Part shown: piece by piece, positions 26,712 through 34,961 of the stretch
Position numbering within the stretch: the stretch's first letter is position 1
Layout of the letters: each line of letters begins with the position of its first letter
Assembly: GCA_910576895.1 (NCBI GenBank)
Contig: CAJTJZ010000011.1
Coordinates: forward strand, 23,750 to 79,014
Direction: 5' to 3'
DNA from: an uncultured Lachnospiraceae bacterium
Lineage (GTDB): Bacteria; Bacillota; Clostridia; Lachnospirales; Lachnospiraceae
DNA length: 55,265 nt
Notes under the pieces: model-generated
Seen by the model: the letters and a program-made list of their open reading frames with translations, nothing else
The model's database searches: none
Told to the model about the DNA's origin: nothing
Program-made: the position numbers and the translations under genes

Positions 26712-28451
26712 TTAATCATCTCCTTGCAAAGCACTCATTCCTTGTTCACCGGTTCTTACTTTAATTACATTTTCAACATCATAGACGAAAATCTTACCAT
26801 CACCAATATTTCCAGTATAAAGAGCTTTTCTTGCAGTTTCTACTACAGTGGAGACTGGTACTTTGCTAACAACAACTTCTACTTTAACTTTAGGGCGTAG
26901 AGAAATTGCCATTTTAACACCACGATAGTATTTATCAGCTCCTTTTTGAACACCATACCCAAGTACCTGTGTAACAGTAAGTCCAAGAACACCAATAGCA
27001 TTTATTGCATTTTTTAAATCTTCAAATTTTGTTTGATTACATATAATAGTTACTTTGCTTATCTTTTCACCAGAAGTAGTAATAATTTTATTATTTTCAT
27101 TAGAAAGAACTTGTACAGGAACAGAAGAATCTATAGGAACAGGTTCTGCACTTGCAGCAACTGTACTTGTAATTCCGCCCATAGTTTTATCATTTGCTAT
27201 AATAAAGTCTGCATATGAAGATTCCAGTCCATGTTCTGTGCTGTCTAAGCCAAGAAGTTCTTCTTCTTTGGAAGCACGAAGTCCAATGGTGTGCTTAATT
27301 ACATTAAATACAATTGTCATAGTAATAGCGACCCAAGCAATAACAACAACGACACCAAGCAATTGTATACTAAATAAATGAAATCCACCACCTGTAAAAA
27401 GTCCTTTTCCATCTGTTCCTGCACCATCAGAGAATAAACCAACACAAATAGTTCCAAGTGCACCATTAAGTCCATGAACACCAACAGCACCAACAGGATC
27501 GTCAATTTTTAATATTTGATCAACAAATTCAATACCAAAAGTAACGGTAAATCCGGCTAAAATACCAATAATTGCTGCACAAGTAGGACTTACCGTATCG
27601 CATCCGGCAGTAATTGCAACAAGTCCAGCTAAACTACCATTTAATGTCATAGAGACATCAGGTTTTTTATAACGAACCCAAGTGATAATCATAACGGTAA
27701 GGGTTGCTACAGCGGCTGCAAGGTTTGTGGTAACAAAAATTTTTCCTGCACTAATCATTGCTGCGTCAGAGTCCATTGCAACAGTAGAAGCACCATTAAA
27801 GCCAAACCAACAGAACCAAAGGATAAATACACCAAGTGCACCAAGTGTTAGACTATGACCGGGAATGGCATTTACAGAACCATCTTTACCATATTTTCCA
27901 ATACGTGGTCCAAGAATAATTGCACCAATGAGTGCAGCTACCCCACCGACCATATGTACTGCCGTAGAACCTGCAAAATCATGGAAGCCAAGTTCAGAAA
28001 GCCAGCCACCACCCCAAATCCAATGACCAGAAATTGGATAAATAATAAGACTAATAATGGCACTATAAATACAATAAGAAATAAATTTTGTACGTTCTGC
28101 CATAGCACCAGAAACAATAGTAGCTGCTGTTGCACAAAAGACTGTTTGGAAAATTAGAAAAGCATAAAATGGGACACCATCAGGACACATAGAAGAACCA
28201 TAATTGATTTCTGAGGCTATTCCTTTTATATTACCAATAATACTATTACCTGTACCAAACATTAGTCCAAAGCCAACAAGCCAAAAAATGGGTGTACCAA
28301 TACAAAAATCCATTAAGTTTTTCATAATAATATTACCGGCATTTTTTGCTCTAGTAAAGCCTGTTTCTACCATGGCAAAGCCTGCTTGCATAAAGAATAC
28401 TAGTGCCGCACCAAGAAGTACCCAAATTGTGTTTACTGCTGAAAATTCCAT
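26712..28451 (-). CDS. amt: Ammonium transporter fused to a C-terminal PII signalling domain
   Basis: 579 residues from the ATG at 28451 (AAAGGAGC upstream). The first ~410 residues are an 11-helix Amt channel, with VHMVGG and LGALGVFILWFCWFGFN typical of the family. After a linker with Thr/Ser, the last ~117 residues form a PII/GlnK domain: ISKVTIICNQTKFEDL at its start, T-loop GYGVQKGADKYYRG, and IGDGKIFVYDVENVIKVRTGE as the conserved C-terminal signature. PII normally is a separate protein that plugs Amt. Here channel and regulator are one chain, giving built-in control by energy and 2-oxoglutarate. No separate glnK is visible beside it. Confidence 0.92.
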   Translation of the reverse strand: MEFSAVNTIWVLLGAALVFFMQAGFAMVETGFTRAKNAGNIIMKNLMDFCIGTPIFWLVGFGLMFGTGNSIIGNIKGIASEINYGSSMCPDGVPFYAFLIFQTVFCATAATIVSGAMAERTKFISYCIYSAIISLIIYPISGHWIWGGGWLSELGFHDFAGSTAVHMVGGVAALIGAIILGPRIGKYGKDGSVNAIPGHSLTLGALGVFILWFCWFGFNGASTVAMDSDAAMISAGKIFVTTNLAAAVATLTVMIITWVRYKKPDVSMTLNGSLAGLVAITAGCDTVSPTCAAIIGILAGFTVTFGIEFVDQILKIDDPVGAVGVHGLNGALGTICVGLFSDGAGTDGKGLFTGGGFHLFSIQLLGVVVVIAWVAITMTIVFNVIKHTIGLRASKEEELLGLDSTEHGLESSYADFIIANDKTMGGITSTVAASAEPVPIDSSVPVQVLSNENNKIITTSGEKISKVTIICNQTKFEDLKNAINAIGVLGLTVTQVLGYGVQKGADKYYRGVKMAISLRPKVKVEVVVSKVPVSTVVETARKALYTGNIGDGKIFVYDVENVIKVRTGEQGMSALQGDD

Positions 28452-28588
28452 AAAAAAGCTCCTTTCCATATCTAAAATAAGATAATAAATGGCTGTATTT
28501 TTTGTAGATAAAATCAAGTAATATCTGCTTTTGACAGCTCTAACAATGGAAAATCAGGTTATGCCATCTTTAGCACTTTGAAAACTAG

Positions 28589-28621
28589 GTCATATCTTAA
28601 AGTATGCTTTTAAGATATGAC
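28589..28621 (-). promoter_or_regulatory. 13-bp hairpin in the amt leader
   Basis: GTCATATCTTAAA and TTTAAGATATGAC pair perfectly around a 7-base loop, in the untranslated leader of the amt gene, downstream of the attenuator-like hairpin. It could be a protein-binding RNA site or an antiterminator partner. No known riboswitch class is recognised. Confidence 0.45.
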
Positions 28622-28649
28622 AAGCTTTACAAACCCGATAAAAAATAAA

Positions 28650-28688
28650 AAAGGCATTTCGTCCAGTTGTGTTGGATAAAACGCCTTT
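28650..28688 (-). terminator. Attenuator-like terminator in the amt leader
   Basis: On the minus strand AAAGGC at the left arm and GCCTTT at the right enclose an inner stem TCCA/TGGA. The structure is followed by a U-rich run (TTTTTATTTTTTA on the non-template strand). It begins within a few bases of the predicted transcription start and about 200 bases before the coding region, so it should stop most transcripts unless relieved. Confidence 0.55.
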
Positions 28689-28699
28689 GTTTGTACGGC

Positions 28700-28728
28700 A
28701 TCATAATCACATTTTTTTGATTTGTCAA
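28700..28728 (-). promoter_or_regulatory. Promoter of the amt-PII gene
   Basis: The minus strand has TTGACA (28728-28723), exactly 17 bases, then TATGAT (28705-28700), a near-perfect vegetative promoter. The start is expected near 28693, leaving a leader of about 240 bases that holds the two hairpins listed above. Confidence 0.7.
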
Positions 28729-28851
28729 CAACCATTATAAAAATATTTAGAAAATAAAGAATATACTTAAGAATATTAAGAAAATATAAAAAAATTTAAA
28801 ATAAAATAAAGTTTTGACGCATTTTATTTTTTGGAAATGAAAAAGTAATAA

Positions 28852-28880
28852 TTGACGAAGAAGGAAAAAAATGGTACACT
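28852..28880 (+). promoter_or_regulatory. Promoter of the HPr-like gene
   Basis: TTGACG at 28852-28857, 17 bases, TACACT at 28875-28880. The start is near 28888, about 155 bases before the ATG at 29044. The leader is purine-rich with no clear structure. The stretch 28740-28850 between this and the divergent amt promoter is very AT-rich with nothing else recognisable. Confidence 0.55.
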
Positions 28881-29043
28881 TTTTTCATTAACAAAAATAA
28901 AATATATATTATCAGAAAAAAATAAGTTAAGATATTTAAGATATAAAAAAAGGAGAAATAAGAAAAAAAGAAAAATATGCAGTTTTTGGGGAAGGTATAA
29001 TACAAAGAAAGATATAATATATAGGGAAAGTGTGGTAGAATAT

Positions 29044-29274
29044 ATGGATGTAATCAGTAAAATTAAGTTAAATACAATAGAAGATGTAAAAGCATTTGTA
29101 GCAACTGCATCAGCGTGTGATTTTGATATTGAAGTTTCTTATCAGGGACAGAATGTTGATGCAAGATCGCTTCTTGGAATGCTTAGTATTAATTTAGATT
29201 ATACATTAAATGTAGTATCTTATGGGTATGATAAAGATTTGGAACGAATTTTAAAGAAATATGAAGTTAAATAG
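29044..29274 (+). CDS. HPr-like protein lacking the active-site histidine
   Basis: 76 residues from the ATG at 29044. The fold pattern is HPr: DFDIEVSYQGQNVDARSLLGMLSINLDYTLNVVSYG matches the second half, including the Ser46 region (DARSLLGMLS). However, the first loop reads NTIEDVKAFVATAS, where true HPr has GIHARPA, so the phosphoryl-accepting His15 is absent. It cannot act as a PTS phosphocarrier. Similar His-less HPr paralogues are common in clostridia and may be regulatory. The ribosome binding site is weak. It is preceded by its own promoter. Confidence 0.7.
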   Translation: MDVISKIKLNTIEDVKAFVATASACDFDIEVSYQGQNVDARSLLGMLSINLDYTLNVVSYGYDKDLERILKKYEVK

Positions 29275-29441
29275 AAAAGTGCTAAGAAAATAAAAGAAGA
29301 ATGTAAAAATGACAGAATAGAAATTACTTTTATAAAAATATTTTTCAGAGTTTAAAAAATATAATATTATGACGATATAAAGAGTAAGACTTTATGATAA
29401 TAAAGAATAAAGCGAGCAAGTTCACTTTTATTCGAATCTGG

Positions 29442-29649
29442 TTGCAAATGCTGTTTGCAATCCGCTGAAGCGGATTAAATCTAAAGAATCAACTAGGCTT
29501 TACAGTTTCCGAAGGAAGCTGCTATATTGGCGGTCGAAAAACATGACCGCTCAGTATAACATGATGTGCACGACAAAAAATAAGCCACTTCGTGGCTGCG
29601 GTCGGCACGAACTTATGAACGAAAAAAGAAGAATTTTTCGTTCATAAGT
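29442..29649. ncRNA. Cluster of consecutive hairpins, candidate structured RNA or palindromic-repeat mosaic
   Basis: The 432-base gap between the HPr-like gene and the next CDS holds at least six stems in a row: TTGCAAA/TTTGCAA (29442-29460), AATCCGC/GCGGATT with loop TGAA (29459-29476), CAGTTTCC/GGAAGCTG (29503-29521), GCGGTC/GACCGC (29530-29550), a nested stem GTGC-CGAC-AGCCAC with GTGGCT-GTCG-GCAC (29566-29608), and a 16-bp perfect stem ACTTATGAACGAAAAA (29611-29649). It is richer in GC than its surroundings. No open reading frame of note lies within it. Strand and identity are undetermined. Confidence 0.45.
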
Positions 29650-29706
29650 ATAACTAGGAAATTTCTCGAGATTTTCTATTAAATAAAAAAGGATGGAGGA
29701 ATCATT

Positions 29707-30543
29707 ATGAATGGAGTAGGAATGTATCAAAATTATTTAGATTCATTTCAAGGAGTGAATCAAACAGGCAGGCAGAATAATGGAAAAAGGGCAGAAGGAA
29801 AAAAATCACAGGGGTCTTCAAATGATAAGCCATGGGCTATTTATGAACGCACTAGTACAAATGAGGAGATTAAAAAAGTAACGCAAAGGCAAGGAAATCG
29901 TAGTAAAGATACGGTGAAAGAAGAAAAAACAAAGAGAGAAGAACTTGAAAACTTTACAATTGCAAAGAAAAATCAAGAAGTAAAATTAAGTGATAAGGCA
30001 CAAAAACTATTAGAACAGTTAAAAGAAAAATATAGCAATATGGATTTCTTTGTGGCAAATTTTAGCACCGATGAGGAAGCACAAAGATATTTAAGTCAGG
30101 GTACAAAAGACTATAGTGTTGTAATTGATCCAGAAACATTAGAACAGATGGCAGAAGATGAGGAAGTATTTAAAAAATATGATGAGATTCTTGCAAATGC
30201 CGGAAATACATTTGAACAGGTAAAGGAACAGCTTGGTGAAGATGCAGATAAAGTGGTAAATCTGGGGATTAGTATTGATGGAAATGGTAAAGTAAATTTA
30301 TTTGCTGAACTTGATAAACAGTCAGTAAAAAGAGTAGAGGCACAGAAGAAAATGCGTGAAGAAAAAGCATCTCAAAAGAAGGAACAAAAGGCAGCAGAGG
30401 AAAAGCAGGAAAGAGAAGAAAAATTGGAGGAAACAGAAAAAGCAAAAAGACAAGAGAGAGAGGAACAACTAACATTTCGTGTAACAGGTGCTACAATTGA
30501 GGAACTTGTAAGTAATATTAAAGCAGCAACATGGGAAGAATAA
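29707..30543 (+). CDS. DUF6033-like protein
   Basis: 278 residues with GGAGGA before the ATG. There is no signal peptide. A disordered, polar N-terminus (about 1-95) is followed by a compact domain (about 100-210) with DFFVANFSTDEEAQRYL, YSVVIDPETLEQMAEDEEVFKKY and VNLGISIDGNGKVNLFAEL. A long Glu/Lys/Gln-rich coiled-coil (about 210-260) comes next. This matches what I recall of DUF6033, a family of Lachnospiraceae and related clostridia. The function is unknown. Confidence 0.65.
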   Translation: MNGVGMYQNYLDSFQGVNQTGRQNNGKRAEGKKSQGSSNDKPWAIYERTSTNEEIKKVTQRQGNRSKDTVKEEKTKREELENFTIAKKNQEVKLSDKAQKLLEQLKEKYSNMDFFVANFSTDEEAQRYLSQGTKDYSVVIDPETLEQMAEDEEVFKKYDEILANAGNTFEQVKEQLGEDADKVVNLGISIDGNGKVNLFAELDKQSVKRVEAQKKMREEKASQKKEQKAAEEKQEREEKLEETEKAKRQEREEQLTFRVTGATIEELVSNIKAATWEE

Positions 30544-30598
30544 AAAGTAATAATTTATAATTAAGATAATAGAAAATCTTTGAGAAAGGAAGCATTAT

Positions 30599-32134
30599 AT
30601 GAATTTTTTTGAGGAATTTAAACCAGATTTAGAAGAATTTTTTGAAATGACAGAAAAATTTCATAAACAGGAAATTAGCAAGGGAGAGTATAAAGGTTTT
30701 TCCGGTGGTTATGGAAGTTATGCACAGCGTGATGGAAAACTTCATATGCTGCGTCTTCGTATGACAGGAGGGCGTTTTACTAAGGAAAGAATGAAATATG
30801 TGATCGATTGTATGGAGAAATATAAAATTAATAAACTGCATTTAACAACATGTCAATCATTACAGCTTCATAATTTAGAACCAGCGGTATTAACATCTAT
30901 TATTGAAGGGGCATGGGCTGCTGGAATGATTTCACGTGGCGGTGGTGGTGACTTCCCAAGAAATGTTATGGCATCTCCGCTTTCTGGTGTGCAAAAAGGA
31001 GAAAATTTTGATGTTCTGCCATATGCAGAGCAGGCAGGAGAATATTTATTCCATTTTATTAAATCTGTAAAATTTCCAAGAAAGTTAAAAGTTTGTTTCT
31101 CTAATTCACCAGAAAATGAACCTCATGCAACTTTTCGTGATTTAGGATTTGTTTCTCGTCAAGATGGAAAATTTGATGTTTATTCTGCTGGGGGACTTGG
31201 AAATAATCCAAGGCTTGGTGCAAAAGTAGCAGAAGAAGTTGCACCAGAAAAAATTCTTTATTATATTAAAGCAATGGTAGATACTTTTGTAGCATATGGA
31301 AATTATGAAAATCGTGGAAAGGCAAGAACACGATATATGCAAGATAGTCTTGGTACACAAGGCTATATAAAGGCATATCAGGAAAAGCTTGCAAAAGTTT
31401 TGGAAGAAGAAAAATTAGATTTTACCGTTACTATTCCAGAATATACAAAAAAAGGAACTGATAAAATAAAAGAAAATCGGCGTGTGATAGAACAAAAGCA
31501 GGACAAGTTATATGCTGTTTATTATCAGCCAATTGGTGGTGACTTAAAACCTGAAAAGTTAAAGGAGCTTTATGAAACAATAAAAGATATGGATCAGGTA
31601 GAAGCAAGAATTACACCAGAGGAAGGAATGTATATCATTAATTGTACAGCACAAGAAGCAGAACGTGTACTTCTTGTAACAAATGATGGAGCAAATACAT
31701 TATTTGAAACAAGTGTCGCTTGTATTGGAAATTCTATTTGTCAGGTGGGAGTACGTGACTCTCAGGCATTATTAGCGGAATGCTTAAAAGCTGTAAGAAA
31801 AGAAAATTTTGCAGATAATGTTCTTCCTAAAATTCATATTTCAGGTTGTCCTTCTTCTTGTGCAGCACATCAAATTGGAACAATTGGTTTCCGAGGTGGT
31901 GTAAAAAAGACAGCAGAAGGAACAGTTCCTGCCTTTGTATTCTTTGAAGGAGGATCAGCACAACAAGGTCAGGAAATTATCAGTAAAGATGGAAATGCAA
32001 TGGCGATAGAAGATATACCAAAGTTTTTAGTGGAGCTTGGAAAAACAGTGGAAGCAGCAGGAATGACTTATGATAAATGGATTGAAAATTCTCATGAGAA
32101 ATTGCTTTCTTTAGTAGAAAAATATACAGCTTGA
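30599..32134 (+). CDS. Nitrite/sulfite reductase-like siroheme protein
   Basis: 511 residues. Two ferredoxin-like halves are visible (LHMLRLRMTGGRFTKERM near the N-terminus). The 4Fe-4S/siroheme ligands are complete: C375 and C381 in ACIGNSICQVG, and C417 and C421 in HISGCPSSCAAHQIG. It would carry out a six-electron reduction of sulfite or nitrite. There is no accompanying flavoprotein subunit or siroheme gene nearby, so electron donor and substrate are uncertain. It is preceded by GAAAGGA. Confidence 0.85.
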   Translation: MNFFEEFKPDLEEFFEMTEKFHKQEISKGEYKGFSGGYGSYAQRDGKLHMLRLRMTGGRFTKERMKYVIDCMEKYKINKLHLTTCQSLQLHNLEPAVLTSIIEGAWAAGMISRGGGGDFPRNVMASPLSGVQKGENFDVLPYAEQAGEYLFHFIKSVKFPRKLKVCFSNSPENEPHATFRDLGFVSRQDGKFDVYSAGGLGNNPRLGAKVAEEVAPEKILYYIKAMVDTFVAYGNYENRGKARTRYMQDSLGTQGYIKAYQEKLAKVLEEEKLDFTVTIPEYTKKGTDKIKENRRVIEQKQDKLYAVYYQPIGGDLKPEKLKELYETIKDMDQVEARITPEEGMYIINCTAQEAERVLLVTNDGANTLFETSVACIGNSICQVGVRDSQALLAECLKAVRKENFADNVLPKIHISGCPSSCAAHQIGTIGFRGGVKKTAEGTVPAFVFFEGGSAQQGQEIISKDGNAMAIEDIPKFLVELGKTVEAAGMTYDKWIENSHEKLLSLVEKYTA

Positions 32135-32210
32135 TAAATTTTATTTTAGTTTAGAAAAAATTTTTCATTTGTAAGTATAATATAATTATAGTATAGTTTC
32201 TTTTTCTTTT

Positions 32211-32240
32211 TTGAATAACCGCTTTGTTTTTGTTTATAAT
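32211..32240 (+). promoter_or_regulatory. Possible promoter of gpr
   Basis: TTGAAT at 32211-32216, 18 bases, TATAAT at 32235-32240. The spacer is one longer than ideal. gpr is usually forespore-expressed, so a sigma-G promoter would be expected, but I could not find a convincing one. Confidence 0.3.
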
Positions 32241-32310
32241 GATAGTATAGACTAGATGGAATTGAAAGCACTTTGTACTTGCTAATAAAGAAACGAGGCG
32301 GTTATTTTTT

Positions 32311-33213
32311 ATGGAACAAAGAACAGATTTAGCACTAGAGGTTCGAGAAAGTTTTCCAGAAGATGATGTAGAACTTTCTGGTGTAATTTTATCAGAAAGA
32401 CAAATTGAGGATGCAAATATCAAAGTTTCTACAGTAGAAATTAAAGATGACAAAGGGGCAAAGCAGATGGGAAAGCCTAAAGGAATGTATATTACTGTGG
32501 AGGCAAAGAAATATCTTGATAATAGTCAAAGAGAAGAAGAACTTTTAGTGAGAGAACTTGCAAAGCTGATTAAAGAACTTTGTGATAATGCATGTCATGG
32601 AAAAAAGATTTTAGTGGCAGGGCTTGGAAATCGAGAAGTTACTGCAGATTCTATTGGTCCAAAAGTGATTGAAAAGCTGTTTGTAACAAGGCATTTAATT
32701 CAGGAATTTGGAAAGGATTTTCAAAAAAAGCATGGTTTTGAAATGGTTAGTGCGATTGCACCGGGTGTTATGGCACAAACAGGAATGGAATCATTTGAAA
32801 TCTTATCAGGAATTGCAAAAGAAACAAAAGCAGAGCAGTTAATTTTAATTGACGCTTTAGCAGCACGCAGTACTGAACGATTAAATACAACAATACAGCT
32901 AACAGATACGGGAATTTGCCCGGGAGCTGGGGTTGGAAATCAGAGAAAGGCATTAAATGAAGAAACGCTTGGCTTGAAAGTATTAGCGATTGGTGTTCCT
33001 ACAGTAGTAGATGCAGCTACCATTGTAAGAGATACTATGGATTCTGTTTTAGCAGGGCAGGGCTTTTCTGAGGAAGAACAGATGGAGTTGCATAAAGAAA
33101 TTAGGCAGGAAAGTACAAAAAATATGTTTGTGACACCAAAAAATATTGATGAATCCATAGATAGAATGAGTAATATTCTTGCAGATGCTTTAAATTTATG
33201 TTTTGTGCCATAA
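32311..33213 (+). CDS. gpr: Germination protease GPR (SASP-degrading)
   Basis: 300 residues. The N-terminus MEQRTDLALEVRE matches the pro-region of GPR zymogens. The A25 peptidase body includes ILVAGLGNREVTADSIGPKV, SAIAPGVMAQTGMESFEI and LILIDALAARSTERLNTTIQ, all characteristic. It breaks down small acid-soluble proteins on spore outgrowth. It lies directly upstream of spoIIP, the same gene order as in Bacillus and many clostridia. This confirms that the host lineage forms spores. Confidence 0.95.
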   Translation: MEQRTDLALEVRESFPEDDVELSGVILSERQIEDANIKVSTVEIKDDKGAKQMGKPKGMYITVEAKKYLDNSQREEELLVRELAKLIKELCDNACHGKKILVAGLGNREVTADSIGPKVIEKLFVTRHLIQEFGKDFQKKHGFEMVSAIAPGVMAQTGMESFEILSGIAKETKAEQLILIDALAARSTERLNTTIQLTDTGICPGAGVGNQRKALNEETLGLKVLAIGVPTVVDAATIVRDTMDSVLAGQGFSEEEQMELHKEIRQESTKNMFVTPKNIDESIDRMSNILADALNLCFVP

Positions 33214-33417
33214 AAGCATAGAAAAGTAATTATTTAAGAAAAAATAGTTATTTTGTATAGTAAGAATATTAATCTTTTGTTGAAATGGAATAGTAATATT
33301 TTAAGAAAAACTCCCATAAAATAGTAGCATGGCTTATAAAAACAAGAAAAAATAGAAAAATAGTTCTTATAAAAAATGGGCGAATAGAAAAAAGAAAATA
33401 TGGGGGAAAGAAAATAA

Positions 33418-34854
33418 ATGGAGAAAGCAGAGGTTTATCTAAGAAATAGTAAAAGAAAAAGGCTGCACAGTAAAAAAACTGTTGCAGTTTTTTTCTTTCT
33501 TTTTGTATTTTTTTGTGTTTTATTTACAGATATTGCTTTAAAGCAAAAAGATGAAACATATCAAGAGCTATTAGAAAAATGTAAAATAATGTTTGGACAG
33601 AGTGGAATTCGTTGTTTGATGGAAGAATTATTACCAGTTTATGATTTCCTTGATCGTGGTTCTTCAGATTCCAGCCTTTTTGCGGAATTATCAGAAGCAG
33701 TTATGCCGGGACAGCTTTCTCTTGCCAGAGAATGTTTTGAGCGTTATGGAAAAGAAAAAATAGCCAAGTCTAAAAAAAAGGTAGTATGGAAGAAAAAGAC
33801 TACAGATGATGAATCTGATAAATTAGAAAATAAAGAGCTTGTTTTTGATTATAATGATATGGTTTATGAGGAAAATCGTAAGGATCAAAATGTACAAGGG
33901 ATACAAGATATACAAGAAGCACAGGAAATTTCTTCTAGTTCTAGTGAAATAGAGGAAATTATGGAATCCGATGGTACAGAGCATGATTTAAAAGAATATA
34001 TTGCTGGAGAATCTTATTATGAAGATGCTGTTTCTCTTGTTATGACAGAAAATGAAGCAGCAGAACAATTATTGCGAAATGAAAAAATGATAGAAAATTT
34101 AAAGAAAAATAAAAGCAGAGCCTATTTATTATCTAATTTTTATATTGTAGATAGTAGTACAAATGTAGATAAAAAGGTATTTAATGTAAAAAAATTTTTA
34201 AAGAAGAATTTAACATTAAAAAAGGCGAAAAAAAGAAATCGTCCACAGATTTTAATTTATCATACCCATGCAACGGAGGCATTTGCTGATAGTAGAGAGG
34301 GAAAAGAGGAAGATACCGTTGTTGGAATTGGAAGTCTTTTAACAGAAATTTTAGAAGATACTTATGGATATCAAGTGTATCATGATACGACAAGATATGA
34401 TATTGTCAATGGTAGTCTTGATAGAAATAAAGCGTATAATCAGTCGGCAGAGGGAATAGAAAAGGCATTAAAAAAATATCCATCGATTCAAGTAATTATT
34501 GATTTACATAGAGATTCTGGCAGTAAACGTGTTACAACAATTGATGGAAAGAAAACGGCACAAGCAATGTTTTTTAATGGGATTAGTAGAAATAATAATG
34601 GAAATATTGAATATTTATATAATCCGAATTTACAGGGAAATTTAGCATTTAGTTTGCAAATGAAATTGGCATCTATGTCGCTTTATCCCGATTTTGCAAA
34701 GCCTATTTATATTAAAGGTTATCGATATAATTTACATTATAAGGAGAGAAGCCTTTTAATTGAATTGGGAACAGATAGAAATACATTAGAGGAAGCAAGA
34801 AATGCTATGAAACCCTTAGCAAAAGTATTGGATCAGGTACTCAAAAAAAAGTAA
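33418..34854 (+). CDS. spoIIP: Stage II sporulation protein P
   Basis: 478 residues with GGGGGAAAG before the ATG. An N-terminal transmembrane segment (VAVFFFLFVFFCVLFTDIAL, about 22-41) anchors it. A long acidic, low-complexity linker (about 120-200) follows. The amidase/endopeptidase domain has H282 and H284 in IYHTHATEAF with E287, plus H364 in DLHRDSG, as metal and catalytic residues. It cuts peptidoglycan with SpoIID during engulfment. It is paired with gpr upstream as in other spore formers. Confidence 0.93.
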   Translation: MEKAEVYLRNSKRKRLHSKKTVAVFFFLFVFFCVLFTDIALKQKDETYQELLEKCKIMFGQSGIRCLMEELLPVYDFLDRGSSDSSLFAELSEAVMPGQLSLARECFERYGKEKIAKSKKKVVWKKKTTDDESDKLENKELVFDYNDMVYEENRKDQNVQGIQDIQEAQEISSSSSEIEEIMESDGTEHDLKEYIAGESYYEDAVSLVMTENEAAEQLLRNEKMIENLKKNKSRAYLLSNFYIVDSSTNVDKKVFNVKKFLKKNLTLKKAKKRNRPQILIYHTHATEAFADSREGKEEDTVVGIGSLLTEILEDTYGYQVYHDTTRYDIVNGSLDRNKAYNQSAEGIEKALKKYPSIQVIIDLHRDSGSKRVTTIDGKKTAQAMFFNGISRNNNGNIEYLYNPNLQGNLAFSLQMKLASMSLYPDFAKPIYIKGYRYNLHYKERSLLIELGTDRNTLEEARNAMKPLAKVLDQVLKKK

Positions 34855-34904
34855 AGAGAAAATAATAGATTATAGCTTATTGTCATAAATAAAAAAATAG
34901 AAAA

Positions 34905-34957
34905 GAAAGAGACTATAGCATAAATTTTATTTTTTCATTATCCAATAGTCTCTTTTC
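34905..34957. terminator. Bidirectional terminator between spoIIP and the dehydratase gene
   Basis: GAAAGAGACTAT (34905-34916) pairs with ATAGTCTCTTTT (34945-34956), with A-rich sequence on the left and T-rich on the right. It can therefore terminate spoIIP on the plus strand and the convergent minus-strand gene. Confidence 0.65.
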
Positions 34958-34961
34958 TTTT

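Noticed and set aside
28589..28688. ANTAR-type antitermination element upstream of amt
   Set aside because: The two hairpins do not have paired hexanucleotide loops with the required A and G positions.
28852..29043. Upstream extension of the HPr-like gene to a TTG at 28852
   Set aside because: That TTG is the -35 box of a good promoter and the extra residues are basic low-complexity sequence; the ATG at 29044 begins the domain.
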